From positions 34,393,608 to 34,457,607 of the forward strand of contig NC_088300.1 of the NCBI RefSeq assembly GCF_032854445.1: DNA of 64,000 nt, written 5' to 3'. This DNA is from Liolophura sinensis. Taxonomy: Eukaryota > Mollusca > Polyplacophora > Chitonida > Chitonidae. This document shows, piece by piece, positions 1 to 10,912 of the stretch (position 1 is its first letter; each line of letters opens with the position of its first letter). The position numbers and the translations under genes were made by a program. The notes beneath the pieces were generated by a model. That model did not search any database. It had not been told where the DNA came from and saw only the letters and a list, made by a program, of their open reading frames with translations.

Positions 1-152
1 AACTCCATGTGTATCCTCTCAGCATTGTCTTTCGCCCTGGCACAAACCCATGTAGACAGTCTAGTCGTGAACGTCATTGTAACCGACCTTGTTGACATTC
101 TGGTAACAGACTATCTGACATCATTTTTTTCTAAATATTCACAAGGTTATAT

Positions 153-173
153 TTTATTCACAACGCCTTTATT
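153..173 (-). terminator. Candidate poly(A) signals of the SLC1 gene
   Basis: Two AATAAA hexamers on the minus strand (plus-strand TTTATT at 153-158 and 168-173) lie 210-235 bp past the SLC1 stop codon. No transcript evidence is available; position and motif only. Confidence 0.5.
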
Positions 174-384
174 ATTCTGCATACGGCTTTTATGCAACTG
201 AAGAGCGTTTTGTGTAAACGTCATATGTGCAATATCTTAGCCGTCCGTTTTAGAACTGGCTATGCATGTGACTATCCATGCATGAGACTATCCACGTGGT
301 TCTCGCAATTTCTGGTGTGTTTTTGCTGTTTCATGGATATCTTAAATTGATACACGTTTTTTAGCAAACAGGCCTAGTCTTGTT

Positions 385-601
385 TTACGAAACAATATCT
401 ACAAGAAGTAAGCCGTCATCTTTGCCACTGTTCACGTGATTATCCACCTGACCTTCCCGATGAATGTCAAGGTTGCTGACCTTCATTTCCAAAACGTCAT
501 CGTCGAATTCCAATGGTGATAAATCGGATTTGCAGAATCTAAACACCACTGCAGCACAGGCGGTGTGACTAAATAAATTACTTGTGCTTCTAATCCGATC
601 C
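385..601 (-). CDS. SLC1 exon 11 (terminal)
   Basis: Acceptor TTTTTCAG/GGA at 602/601. Encodes DRIRSTSNLFSHTACAAVV then an acidic cytoplasmic tail ending DIVS and TAA (385-387). Confidence 0.92.
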
Positions 602-3585
602 CTGAAAAATATAACAAAATTTTTAAAGATTTTACAGTAGTTGTTATTGTTGTCAATATTTATTTCAAGTGAGATGAACTTTAAACAGAGATACATAAGT
701 AACGAAAATATGACAATGTGGAAAATTTTCCCGCCAACACATATTTGTTAAAAAAAAGGAAATCGTAATTAAACAAGTCTATACTAGTACGATAGAATCC
801 CAATATGAAAAAGATCGGTTTTCCGGACAGATATATTTACTTACAGAAACCATTCCACTGTGAAAAGAAATCCGATGGCCTCTGTGGGAATATTTATTGA
901 TGACAAGATGACGACCAAAGTGACAATGCTGGCACTTGGTACAGAAGGAATGGCCAAGCTTGCCACTGTGGTCAACACGCTACAAAGAAAAACGAAACTT
1001 ACCTAATGCAATCCTTCTTCAGCATGTAATCTGCATTTTCTAATTTATTGGATTATTGTTTAACACGGTACCGGTACTCATTTTTTTCCCTTTTTTATAC
1101 GATGGCGATCAGTTTTATGGGTGGCGGAAATCGGAGTGCCGGTGTAATCCTCCCGCATTTGGCAAGCTACTAACTTCCAATATATGATGTACAGATATGC
1201 AAAAAGTATTAGTGGAAGATTTTCACCGGCCACAAATGAGCGTTGTCGACCATTTATTGTCACCAAGGTCCCACAGTAAGGCAGAGAGAGCGAGCGGAAA
1301 AAAACTGATTTCTAATTTAATGGAAAGCAATATAACCGACTTAAATTAGCATATAATAAATTAATCATCAAAAAAAAAAAAAACAACGGCAATTTTAACT
1401 TACACGACAATGATAGTAGTGCCGGCATCTGGTGAATTGCCAGTAACCGTGGCTACGAATAAAGCAGCTGCCGTGATATAGAGGGCGCTGCCATCGGCGT
1501 TCAGCGTGACACAGAATGGCACGACGTACCTGGACACTCTTTTGTCTATTTTGTTACTAACTTCACATGCGTGCAACATTTCTGGAATAGCGACTGCCCT
1601 GAAACCACCAAAGACATGTGTTCACATCCTGATTCCGAATATGATAACTTAATTTTGAGAACTTTAACACGAGGATAGTTTCGCGAAGACAAGACAGTAG
1701 TATAGGGGCTTATATGCCTTTACCAAACATTTGTGTTCAAGTAGAAATCAGAGTAACTTTTATTTTATTGAGAAAAAGTAACTTATATATCAAACCTTTT
1801 TACACATTGTCGACTATACGAGAGATGTAAGCTTTGAACCACATACAGGGCCCTCCATAAACTCTAAAATGTCAGCAGCCAGTCAGAAAAAAGCGTCGCA
1901 CGCTACTCACGTGCTCGTGGTGGCAAAAACGATCATCCAGCTTCGCGATATGCTGAGAAGATACCGGTAGGGATTCCTATGGGCCAATACGAACAAAATG
2001 AGGGCGATGAAGACGAGCTGGTGTGTGACGATCCCTACGAATATGGTGAGAACAAAAAGTCCCAGTTGTACAAAGGTTTGTTCCAGATCTTCTATACCGG
2101 CCAAGGACACGGCGATCAAGCTAAACACACCTAAGGGAGTGTACCTGCAATCGGAAAATAAACGAAAATCACGAAACACTTCAATTGATATCAAGCAGGT
2201 GTAGTTCAACAATCTATATGTTATCGTTGGGGACTAATTTGGCAAATATCACATTCCATGTAGTCGCAGAGATGATAGAGGTAGAATGTGTTGGCATCGA
2301 AAGTTAGTATCGAACTGCATGAGGTGGACGTATAATGTAAAAGAAATCGCAATGAGAAACCTTGTCCGCCTAATGAAACCCAGCCCAAATGATTCCTGCC
2401 TTTGCCTTTACGATGTGTGTGTGTCACCACTGGCGCTGGGAAAATACCTCGCTGAAGAGAGATTCCGCTCGGTCAAAGGGAGGTCACTCTAGGGAACATA
2501 TTAAGCCATGCTGGTCCATTACCTGAACCCTTCTTACCTACCCTGCTCTAACAACATGCCAATCGTTTCCAGAGTCTGGACCAAAGTTATGAGAGTTTAT
2601 GTTTAACATTATCCGATGAGTGAATGAATGATAACTAGGTTTGGGTTTTAACACCACACAGCCACAATTTCAGCTATATCATGACAGAACATGTTAGAAC
2701 GAAGAGCTAAGACTTTCTACACGAGAATCATACCTTCCAAAAATAGAAGAAACAGAAACGCTTCTAAAACTTTAACATTGTGAGAATCTGACCATATCAC
2801 GTCGGTATGATAAAAAATTACCCGAAAAACTTTATGCAATATACGTGAAAATACCAAAACATATCCTTTGTCTTTATTGGCAATCATCCATTTCAGGTTC
2901 GGTGCTAGATCCACCATGTCTTATTGAACGGGCATATTTAATTAGCAGGGTTGCTAGGCGGTGATGTGACCATTCCTCACCATAGCAACCATCTGAGTAG
3001 GATCAGTACAACTTCCGTGGCAGAGGTGAAGAAGCGTAGGAAGTGCTTGCCTTTCTCTTGACTCTTGTTGATGGCGATACCGATCAAAACACAGACTACT
3101 ATTAAACCTGTAGGAAATAAGAGTCATGATTCAAAAGACAATGAAGAATACAAGGAGTTCGTTGAAAGATTATGATTTTTGTTTCCGTTTTTTACAAACA
3201 AACAAAGATTCTCACCTAAAATACAAATGGCAATGAATGATATAACAAGTTGGTTGATTGGTTATGGAATTTTTTTCTCGTTGTTCAGAAACGCCAGATT
3301 ATCGCCTATAAATTAAAACGAAATTTCACCGCTTCTGGTGATATGTTAGCAGGTGGTTTTGCCATTGTGAACTCGATAATGCAGACTGACAGTATTTACC
3401 ACTTTTAACACATTTCTTAGCATATAACTGCAGTGACAAGGGTTTACTAATTCTGTTGGAAGTTTTCACAGTACACCAAAAACTCTTAGCAAAAGAAAAA
3501 TCCCTATTAAGATGCCATCAAATCACTTCTTTGCTGCTACCAAATAAACTGAATCTCCTTTCTAAGAACCCTTTTTCACAAATGG

Positions 3586-3649
<64 letters not shown>

Positions 3650-4054
3650 TTTTTTATTCTCTATTTCTAGGAAAAGATTGACAGGTAGAGTACACAGACT
3701 GGAGACACTGTGCACCACAACTTTGTGTGATTAAGTGTTGTCTGGAAATTGTTAATATCGTGGAATTACACTTTAAACATGCACAATTCGGCAAACTTTT
3801 GTTAGCGTTTTTGCTCACCCAGTATATTTGTCCCATCTGTTTTCCCCAAATATTTTGAGAAAGTGTACAGTTGGCTGCTTGTGGAATTTCCATCTGTCTC
3901 ATTGGCTTTCATGGATTCAATTTCGTTCGCAATTTTCTTGTACTGCGTTTGGACCTTCATGTATCAGGAAGAGAAAGTTGTTATGGTTGCTTTATTCAAA
4001 ATGTCATGAATGTTAATGACAAAGAAATACCTTTTGTGCTGAAAGCCCGTTTAT

Positions 4055-4145
<91 letters not shown>

Positions 4146-7100
4146 ATACGTTATATACTTGCAAAAGATACATTTTAAATATATGATTGATCAGGTGATA
4201 ACATATTTTACATACCTGTTGGAAACATGCCTCTACAATGTTATCGGGTACCAAATTTCTGGAAAGTACAATAAAATCCTTACACATTCAACAGAAGAAA
4301 ACTCAGCTTAAAAAAACAAAGGCTTATCTCATTTTTAGATTTGTGGAGGTCGCTGAGAGGAATTAGCATATCTCTCAGGACAGATGTAGACATAAGTTCG
4401 TTTTCGAAAAAATTCTTTTAGATGCTGGAAGATTCGAAAATATCATAGAACTAGTCTGAAACTTATTAATTACGCATATTTCCTATTGAGAACGTATTTT
4501 GCAATTACTGTATTTCATCTAAAGGTTGGTATATGTAAAAATGCACTTTCAGAAGCATATAATAGCTTTTATATGATACCTTTCATGTCAACACATCATT
4601 ATTCTGAATCAAATGAATCAAACTTCACCAGAAAATCTTACATGGCCCAGAATCAAGGAATATGTGTTACTTGAATAATACTAAACTTTAGATGAGATAT
4701 CAGTATGTCCTGAAACGGATATAGGCCTATATGGTATAGGTAAAGATTTTCTCATGTAACGTACAATCAAGCTATATGTAAACATTTTCTGCCGTTGAGA
4801 GACTATTGTTAACTTTTGACTGGTGTATTACTGAAATATGCCAGTAGAAACTGGTAAAATCTTATAAAGTGATGTACCCTTTAAAATTCTTCAAACTGTA
4901 TGTGGACAATTCAAAAGAGACATTTAGGCCAAGCACTGAATATACCTGCACACATAAACCTAACGCTAAAAGATGTATCCTTCATTCTATGCTTACCTCA
5001 GTAAGTCCGCAAAAATATCCTGCGTCTGTAACATCTGAGTTTTAACCGAATCCATATTTTTCGTATCCACAAAGCGTGCTGAAATAAACGTATATTTGCT
5101 TTGATTACTTTGATTTATTTATTTGATTAATGTTTTACACCGTACTAATATATCTCTTATGCGACGACGGCCAGCTTCCTCAGCTCATGTCGCATGTAGC
5201 ATGTCGCGCCCTGCTAGGGGAGGGATGTCACCCTTCGGCTTCCACAAACATAAGAAAAGAAATAAGAAAATGTTTGGCCTGTACGTGTCTTCCATACATA
5301 GCAAAGAGATGACATGAACACGTCTAGATGCACATCATTGTTGTTTATGTTCGAGTATACTCTAGCAATAGCGCAATGTCGTACAGCAAGGACATCATGG
5401 AGAAACTAGGCGTTTGTATGTAAGTACATGTAGACACAGCCCATATAAACATATTTAGAATTACACTTGTAATATCGAGTACTGTAATCTATACTGTTTT
5501 AAATGTCAATAAATGTTTGATAACGATGTTAGTATTAACACAGGAGTTGTTATCCATATATACAATTCTTCGGGTCTTGTATGTCTATTAGCGTCTATAA
5601 ATATCTCAGAAAGAAGCGATATATGCATAAAGAACTTACGCTGGCACTGTTCATACTATAACAGTGTGAAGAGACTTCAATTATAGGTCAATATCTGATG
5701 ATTGGGACATGAATATCTGTATATCTGAACATGCATTTTCTTCATACGCTAATGACTTTGACCCAAGAAGAAGTCCGCATTTCGCAACAAAAAAAATTCA
5801 GAATAAAGTAAAAATTTTGGCATGAGAAAGTCAAAATTTCGGAAAAACTGAGAGGAATATAGGCACAAACGAGGCAGAAATGCAGTTCTTTCACGCTAAG
5901 CTATACTTTTTGTGTTGTACCTGGCAAACGAAGTAAGTCTTTTATATTAGGGAAAAAAACAAGGTTTCAGCGGGTACGATATTAGTATACAGGCATACTC
6001 TAGCTATGAGTGGAGTGTCATGTTTGGTATCTTGAAAGTCTAGCAAAAGTGAACCCAGCCTTTTATATTTATTTACTTATTTGTTTATTTGGTGTTTTAC
6101 GCTGTATTCGTGTATATATTTCACTTACACGACGGCGCCCAGCATTATATGGTGGGAGGAAACCGGTCAGAACTCGGAGGAAACACACGAACTTCCGCAG
6201 GGTGCTGACAGACATCCCCATCGAAGAGGAAGCCAACATGAGCTGGATTTGAGCTTACAGCGATTGCATTGGTGTGAGGCTCCTTGGCACGCTTACCACT
6301 CCCCTCCCAAAGCCTTTTATAAGTAATTTTAATTAACAATATAGCTTTGTTGGTTTAATTAATACTAACCTGGTTTGATAATCAATGTGAAGATCAGGCC
6401 TATAACACAGGACATGAAGTTCGTCAAGAGGCAGTACGTGAGGGCTACGGCGCTGATCTTCCCGTTTGATTTAGGGTTCATTGAGGCTGTGCCTGAGAGA
6501 AACAAAAAAAAAATTATTTTATTTCATTTATTTATATTTATCAGTACATACATGATCTTATAAATATTTTATTGGTCAACAAAATATGTAAAAACATATA
6601 CTGGCGTGATGAAAACCTCAGTTAAAAGAGTTTTTTTATCCCATGTTTATCACATTCGGGGGAAAAATTTCATAAATGTATATGAATAATAAATGTGTAA
6701 TAAAAGTCGTGGCTGTACATATTACAGACATAGTAATGACCAAGAGAATGACATTAAATGCTGTTAATGCAAGAATATATATTTACAGTCATATCATTTT
6801 GAGTTAAACAAATTGGGCTGCTTAACTGTAATAAAGAAGGAGATGGATAGTCATGTTGTCAAGATATACTTGTGAAACCTGAAGGGATCCTCAAATTTCA
6901 AAACTTTCAACAGATGTAACTCGCGTGGCATCAATGTCTTGGTGTCACACATATAGTGGAGGTGCTAGTTGGGTGCTTCACAGAATATCTTAAATAATTT
7001 ACTGAGATGCAGAACTGAACTCGTTAATCAGTTTTTCTATATAATTTGGCACTTATATATACTCTTAAGAAGCAGATATCTACCTTTTTGTTCAAATGCA

Positions 7101-8216
7101 TTTATTTTGTGTATAACATATTATAAACAAGATGTATATCACAGGTACATAATCTGGTACACGTTTTAAGTGCATGTAAACATTGATGATGTGTGTAAAT
7201 TTGTTGCAAGAAATGTGTACGGGTAGAAAACATCTTGCGTATTTTTTCTGCACAATTGCTATTAAAGAGCCTACTCACGAATATTACATGCAGTTCCTAT
7301 GACTTGCCCATGTGGAATCAACTAAACAGATTCCCTGTAATGTCTTGATTTCTAATACATGTAAGTTTATTCAACCAAATTAGATGAGTAGGCCTACATA
7401 ATCTCTGACCATCGAAAGTGTAAAATGATCTGTTTCGCCTAGTGCAATGATAAAGGTACGAGTGTAAGACAACTTACCTGAGATCACACTACATATGATA
7501 AGCGGTAGAATCAGCATCTTCAGCAAACGCAGGAAAATTTCCCCAGGTAAACCTGTACAGAACAAAGTACAAAGGAGCGACAGAATTTAACTCCTACAGA
7601 TCAAAATTTTCTGATAATTACCGAAGTTAAAATACCGACATTATACCGAGCTTTGGAATGAATAACTCGTTGTGCCTTTTGATTATATTCAGGACAAAAT
7701 CTGGAGTCTTCGTGAAACCTTTAATTAAAGTTAGAAAAATATGAGTTTATACAAGTTCGAACTATAAAACATAGAGTATAGTACTAGGTTGCACCGGGTT
7801 CTTCAAACCAGGTCGTGGCAGCTTCTGACTGGAAACGGTCATTTTTAGCAGCTGTGAATTTCCTGTTCATGTTTATATGACATTGGTTCAAGAAAAAATC
7901 TGTTCACAATAGACACGTGAGAAGAGGGTCAACAACAAGCAATAGGCAGCTATGCGAACTTTACCATCAGTTTTTCTTGTTTCTTACCTAGCCACATCCT
8001 GGCATCTGAGGACAGATTCAACGGCCTGACTGCAAACCCGATGGCAATACCTAATAGAATGCCACCAACCGTTAAGATCAACAGTAAGTTGTTCTGCACA
8101 CGCCCTGTACATCCCGAATTGTTCCGGCTCGATTTCGGCTTGTTTTCCGATTTGTTGTTGTAAACAGGAGCCTCGGTAGATCTCCGTAGTGGTTCGTTCT
8201 CCATTTTAAAAATCAT
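385..8216 (-). CDS. Divergent SLC1-family amino acid transporter, 11 coding exons
   Basis: Eleven minus-strand exons (7988-8216, 7478-7552, 6370-6492, 4997-5078, 4216-4258, 3819-3954, 2981-3107, 1911-2144, 1404-1598, 845-979, 385-601) join in frame with GT-AG introns to give 531 residues ending in TAA, a normal EAAT length. SLC1 proteins are trimeric plasma-membrane carriers that couple amino acid uptake to Na+. Visible here: TM1 around 43-62, the PGE(I)xxRxLKMLILPLI helix (79-96), TM3 at 114-139, the VPDNIVEACF segment (173-182), two N-glycosylation sites (N202, N207) in the long TM3-TM4 loop, the HP1 loop (345-355), TM7 (LNADGSALY, 382-390), HP2 (422-435) and TM8 (WFLDRIRSTSN, 458-468). Arg464, which sits where EAATs bind the acidic side chain, is kept. 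Several cation and substrate positions differ from classical EAATs (see findings). The start at 8216 (MIFKMENEP) lies just inside an exon opening at 8218; a second Met at 8204 is possible. A 5' UTR exon further upstream was not located. Family assignment is firm; substrate is unknown. Confidence 0.92.
845..979 (-). CDS. SLC1 exon 10
   Basis: 135 bp, phase 2 to phase 2, acceptor TTTGTAG/CGT and donor TCT/GTAAGT. Encodes HP2 (ASLAIPSVPSASIVT) and TM8 up to TVEWF. It aligns to EAAT HP2/TM8 without gaps but the tip residues differ. Confidence 0.92.
1404..1598 (-). CDS. SLC1 exon 9
   Basis: 195 bp, phase 2 to phase 2, acceptor TTTCAG/GGC and donor CGT/GTAAGT. Encodes the end of HP1 (AVAIPEM), the KIDKRVSRYVVP motif and TM7 with LNADGSALY in place of the usual INMDGTALY. 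Confidence 0.92.
1911..2144 (-). CDS. SLC1 exon 8
   Basis: 234 bp, phase 2 to phase 2, acceptor TTGCAG/GTA and donor CAC/GTGAGT. Encodes WYTPLGVFSLIAVSLAG (the MWYSPIGI motif of EAATs), TM6 and the start of HP1 (IVFATTS). Confidence 0.93.
2626..2690 (+). repeat. Short interspersed element fragment, GAATGA-tailed family
   Basis: GTGAATGAATGATAACTAGG followed by TTTAACACCACACAGCCAC and AGCTATATCATGAC. Similar blocks occur at 13977-14045, 14672-14740 and 22007-22050, so it is a dispersed family distinct from the V-SINEs. It lies in SLC1 intron 7. Confidence 0.5.
2981..3107 (-). CDS. SLC1 exon 7
   Basis: 127 bp, phase 1 to phase 2, acceptor CCTACAG/GTT and donor ATG/GTGAGG. Joined to exon 6 it restores TNILGLIVVCVLIGIAINKS, continuing into HFLRFFTSATEVV, which matches EAAT TM4c and the following helix. 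Confidence 0.9.
3216..3305 (-). other. Candidate poison exon in SLC1 intron 6
   Basis: A 90-bp block with acceptor TTTATAG/GCG at 3306/3305 and donor TTTTAG/GTGAG at 3216/3215. Its length is a multiple of three and its phases fit exons 6 and 7, but in that frame it meets TAA after 13 full codons. The constitutive exon 6-7 join already gives the conserved TNILGLIVVC, so this block is not required. It may be chance. Confidence 0.35.
3587..3647. repeat. (TA)n microsatellite
   Basis: About 30 uninterrupted TA dinucleotides within SLC1 intron 6, about 170 bp downstream of exon 6 in transcript order. Confidence 0.97.
3819..3954 (-). CDS. SLC1 exon 6
   Basis: 136 bp, phase 0 to phase 1. Encodes VQTQYKKIANEIESMK, then the NETDGNST stretch with two N-glycosylation sequons, then TNIL. 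This is the large extracellular TM3-TM4 loop. The acceptor (ATGAAG/GTC) has its pyrimidine tract about 12 bases upstream; the donor is G/GTGAGC. Confidence 0.85.
4058..4145. repeat. (AT)n then (TG)n compound microsatellite
   Basis: About 38 AT dinucleotides (4058-4133) running into a short TG tract, inside the 261-bp SLC1 intron 5. It makes up about a third of that intron. Confidence 0.97.
4216..4258 (-). CDS. SLC1 exon 5 (43-bp microexon)
   Basis: 43 bp, acceptor TTTCCAG/AAA and donor CAACAG/GTATG. Encodes NLVPDNIVEACFQQ, one of the clearest SLC1 signatures. The short downstream intron (3955-4215) is largely an AT tract. Confidence 0.9.
4259..4996 (-). other. SLC1 intron 4
   Basis: 738 bp of AT-rich sequence between exons 4 and 5. 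No repeat family, RNA or coding signal recognised. Confidence 0.7.
4997..5078 (-). CDS. SLC1 exon 4
   Basis: 82 bp, acceptor TTTCAG/CAC and donor GAG/GTAAGC. Encodes RFVDTKNMDSV through DIFADLL, the segment before the conserved N-L-(F/V)-P-x-N motif. Confidence 0.88.
5111..5177 (-). repeat. V-SINE 3' fragment
   Basis: TTTATTTATTTGATTAATG then TTTTACACCGTACT and GCGACGACGGCCAGC: the reverse complement of the V-SINE 3' end, diverged and truncated. It lies in SLC1 intron 3. Confidence 0.7.
6068..6311 (-). repeat. V-SINE, near full length, with target-site duplication
   Basis: Tail at left (TTTATTTACTTATTTG), then GGTGTTTTACGC, CACTTACACGACGG, GGTGGGAGGAAACCGG and, near the right end, the GCGATTGCATTGGTGTGAGG head block. 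Flanked by GCCTTTTATA at 6058-6067 and 6312-6321, a 10-bp target-site duplication. It lies in SLC1 intron 3. Confidence 0.88.
6370..6492 (-). CDS. SLC1 exon 3
   Basis: 123 bp, phase 1 to phase 1, acceptor CTCTCAG/GCA and donor CCAG/GTTAGT. Encodes TASMNPKSNGKISAVALTY and the rest of TM3 through FTLIIKP, matching the loop and TM3 of EAATs. Confidence 0.92.
6493..7987 (-). other. SLC1 introns 1 and 2
   Basis: Introns 7553-7987 (435 bp) and 6493-7477 (985 bp) surround exon 2. AT-rich, with no repeat family or further exon recognised. Confidence 0.7.
7478..7552 (-). CDS. SLC1 exon 2
   Basis: 75 bp, phase 1 to phase 1, acceptor ACAG/GTT and donor CAG/GTAAGT. Encodes LPGEIFLRLLKMLILPLII and the following CSVISG, the highly conserved TM2 of the SLC1 family. 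Confidence 0.92.
7988..8216 (-). CDS. SLC1 exon 1 (coding part)
   Basis: Encodes residues 1-76 plus one base: a charged, Ser/Asn-rich cytoplasmic N-terminus followed by GRVQNNLLLILTVGGILLG, the TM1 signature. The exon opens at 8218 after a TATTTTCAG acceptor, so an upstream 5' UTR exon must exist. The donor is G/GTAAG at 7988/7987. Either Met at 8216 or Met at 8204 could be the start. Confidence 0.85.
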
Positions 8217-8218
8217 CC

Positions 8219-9499
8219 CTGAAAATATAGAGAGTAATATGCATTCTGACACTGAGACAATTATGTCGAAAACAGTGAAAATAGTGACTCGAATGAGATT
8301 CGAACCCATGGCTGTATATAGCTTCACAGTACTACCAACTCCACATTCCACTTATGTGACGTGATTACATAGACACGTAAGCTGAAGCTGAAAATGAACA
8401 CGGCTTGGAGGTCATGTAATTGCAGGCAGTTTTTCAGGCGACATCAATATCTTATCTAATATATTTAAAAATCAAAAGATGGTTATGCAAAATAAACTAA
8501 TGGGTTCCCTGCATATGTAAGCTAAAATCAGGCACACCTGCTTCACCGCGAGAGAGACGAGAACTGAGGGACCTATGACAGAGCACCGTGTGTGAATAAC
8601 ACTACAGCTGAAAGCTGTGAAAACAGAAAAGGCTTCTCTCCGCGAATAGCGGGTGCACTATCCGGTTTGAGCCTTAAACTATACCGTGGTTTCCCGGGTG
8701 AAAAAAGTTTTTGTAACGGTCAAATGTTTAGTATGATTATTTAGTATTTTAGTTTCTGTCTTAAAAGCTGATAGGGTGTTTAAACGAATGTTATGTACTG
8801 ATCAAGGGAGACAACTCTTGTACTTTACACCATTGTACTCTCCCTTGTGTCTGCCAGGAGAAGACATGAAAATGGCGACTTTCACAAGCAGTAAACATTT
8901 TACAGCAATTTAAAGGGCAATATAAACGGTATGTTACACCCTAATGTTGATTACTTTTGTAAAGATATTGTAAAATGTTCCAACTCTATCCTAGTGTGTA
9001 CATGCTGTGTTCTATCAAATTTCAATCAAGGTGCACGTATTTTTAGTTTTCCAAACATAAGCCATGTGTTTTTGTAACAATAACAACACGGTTGTGAATC
9101 TTTTTCTTGACGTTTTCTGTAATTACTGTGTTGGGGCGATTATAACTGATGTCTCCGTAAAATCTGTTATTACATGTAGTTCTGGCAGATTCTTTGCTAC
9201 GACCTTTAATGGCTGTAATATTGTGTGAGTAAATTCCTTATTTTCTGTTTTCTTACAGTCAATCCCACTCACCTACACACCAATGAGTATGCCTGTAGTG
9301 CTAAGCCAAAATAATAGTATGTACCAAAGAGTCATTTATATACATGCAATAAAGAAAAGGACATGAACAGAAAAGAGTGTGCAGATCTACACCTGATGCT
9401 TGGGGGGGGGGGAGATTTTGTGGATTTTGTACTTTTTTTTTTTTTTCTTTTTTTTTTTTGACTTTTCCGCCTGTTCCGCAAGAATTTAAGTTACCAGTT
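8219..9499. other. 5' flank of the SLC1 gene
   Basis: Contains the intron upstream of the first coding exon and presumably its non-coding 5' exon and promoter, neither of which could be placed. Around 8803-8847 there is CAAGGGAGACAACTC, a motif common in mollusc repeats, with a 9-bp inverted copy TCTCCCTTG. At 8869-8880 is AAAATGGCGACT, a YY1-like element. A G run begins near 9400 and T runs follow near 9430-9460. Confidence 0.5.
8869..8882 (+). promoter_or_regulatory. YY1-like motif, possible promoter element
   Basis: AAAATGGCGACTTT fits the AAnATGGCGnC core often found just downstream of animal start sites. The same AAAATGGCGAC occurs in the Sbf 5' UTR at 26006. Whether it belongs to the SLC1 promoter (650 bp upstream of its first coding exon) is inference. 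Confidence 0.3.
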
Positions 9500-9511
9500 G
9501 ATCTACATGTA

Positions 9512-9590
9512 TTTATTTATTTATTTGATTGGTGTTTTAGGCCGTACTCAAGAATATTCCACTTACACGACGGCGGCCACCATTTTGGTG
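9512..9590 (-). repeat. V-SINE, 5'-truncated, with target-site duplication
   Basis: TTTATTTATTTATTTGATTG, GTGTTTTAGGCCGTACTC, CACTTACACGACGGCGGCC. Flanked by GATCTACATGTA at 9500-9511 and 9591-9602, a perfect 12-bp duplication. Confidence 0.9.
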
Positions 9591-10317
9591 GATCTACATG
9601 TAGCTAAGGGCTATTACATACATGTATATAGGGTGTGTTTGTTGTACGTGATAACCCATTCGCTTTTGATGTATATAGTGACAGAAATTGAGTCTTAAAC
9701 CTGTCGAACTGGAAGTTGTTAGCTAATTGCTACAGGGTTATAGGTTAATGAAAGCTGAATGACACGGACTTCACTCAGCTTCACATTTCACCACTACAAA
9801 TGTAGAGATTTCAGGCCAACATAAAGGGTTTGTCATGTACTTTAAGTTGGTAATTAAATATCATCCAAGGGGTAGTGATGGGGAAAGCCAAAAAGTAGCC
9901 GTCATCATGATCAGATATTGCAAAACCACATTTAAATTAAATATTTTTTTTGCTTTTTGGAAAACAATTAATGTATGTTTTTTTATAAGGAGAGAGCTTA
10001 TTGATAGTGCTTGTTGTCAACAAGTATTTTTTTTTTACCTTTACGTTTGGGAATTGACAAAGAGTATTGAAGTGTAGGCATAATGTTCGCTATAATATAT
10101 ACACATAAATATGGCTATATTCCGACAGTTAAGGGCTAAGAAGACACCGGCTGTCACCATTATATCAATATACGCTTCATACAACACACCTTAGAATTCA
10201 AAATATATAAATGTATTAAACTGTGTATAGGAAGGTCAGTGTTGTTCTTGGTGATGACTTATTTTGCTGACCCTGCGTTTAAGGTACAAGTATAGGCCTA
10301 TAATGCTGTGAGGTCAA

Positions 10318-10490
10318 GTCATTGCCTGGATTATTTTTTCGCTGTTTATGTGTACTGAAAACTTCACGCTACATAGTCTTGCTCTTCCCCTTTGCTCTAA
10401 GAGCCACGTGATTTCATCTCTGCCTCAGTGCACTTTTTTTATTTTAAGGGTGTTGTTCATTTACTTTTGACGAAACCGGTAAGGGCCTCT
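10318..10490 (+). repeat. Direct duplication, copy 1
   Basis: Shares CTTCACGCTACATAGTCTTG, GCCACGTGATTTCATCT, GCCTCAGTGCAC and AAGGGCCT blocks in order with 10913-11096. Divergence and small indels suggest an old duplication or two copies of an unnamed element. Confidence 0.8.
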
Positions 10491-10912
10491 ATATGATACT
10501 GGATACTGGAAATGGTACATCGGCCTGCATGACGAGATATTAACTGTGACTGAGGAAGTTTTATATTTGATATTCGTCTTACATACCTACATACAAATTC
10601 CCTCCATGCCCAAGGGCAGTTTTGAAAACGCACCATATGTGTTCACTATATGTTCTTTTAGTAAAATGTGAAAGTTTTTCCTCACATACACATGACCATA
10701 ATCTATATTATTATTAAAAATGATTAGATTTTACTTACACAACTGATATATACCTTCCTGCGTTTATGGCAAATCTGATCCCGTGGTATATATATTGCCT
10801 ATATATGGCCGGCCTCAGCGCAGCTGCATGCAGGGTTAGCAGATGTAGTGAGGCGTCCGAGGGCGGGGCAATGCACTAAACCGCTACTTTATAGTGGAAC
10901 ATAGCTGAAAGT

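Larger units (their letters stand above)
602..2980 (-). other. SLC1 introns 7-10
   Basis: Introns at 602-844, 980-1403, 1599-1910 and 2145-2980. They are AT-rich with no coding signal. The 836-bp intron 7 holds a short-element copy at 2626-2690; the others show nothing beyond homopolymer A/T runs. Confidence 0.8.

Noticed and set aside
1998-2204. 68-residue plus-strand frame
   Set aside because: It is the antisense of SLC1 exon 8, which has strong family similarity on the minus strand.
3456-3734. Open frames of alternating Tyr-Ile
   Set aside because: Translation of the (TA)n microsatellite in an SLC1 intron.
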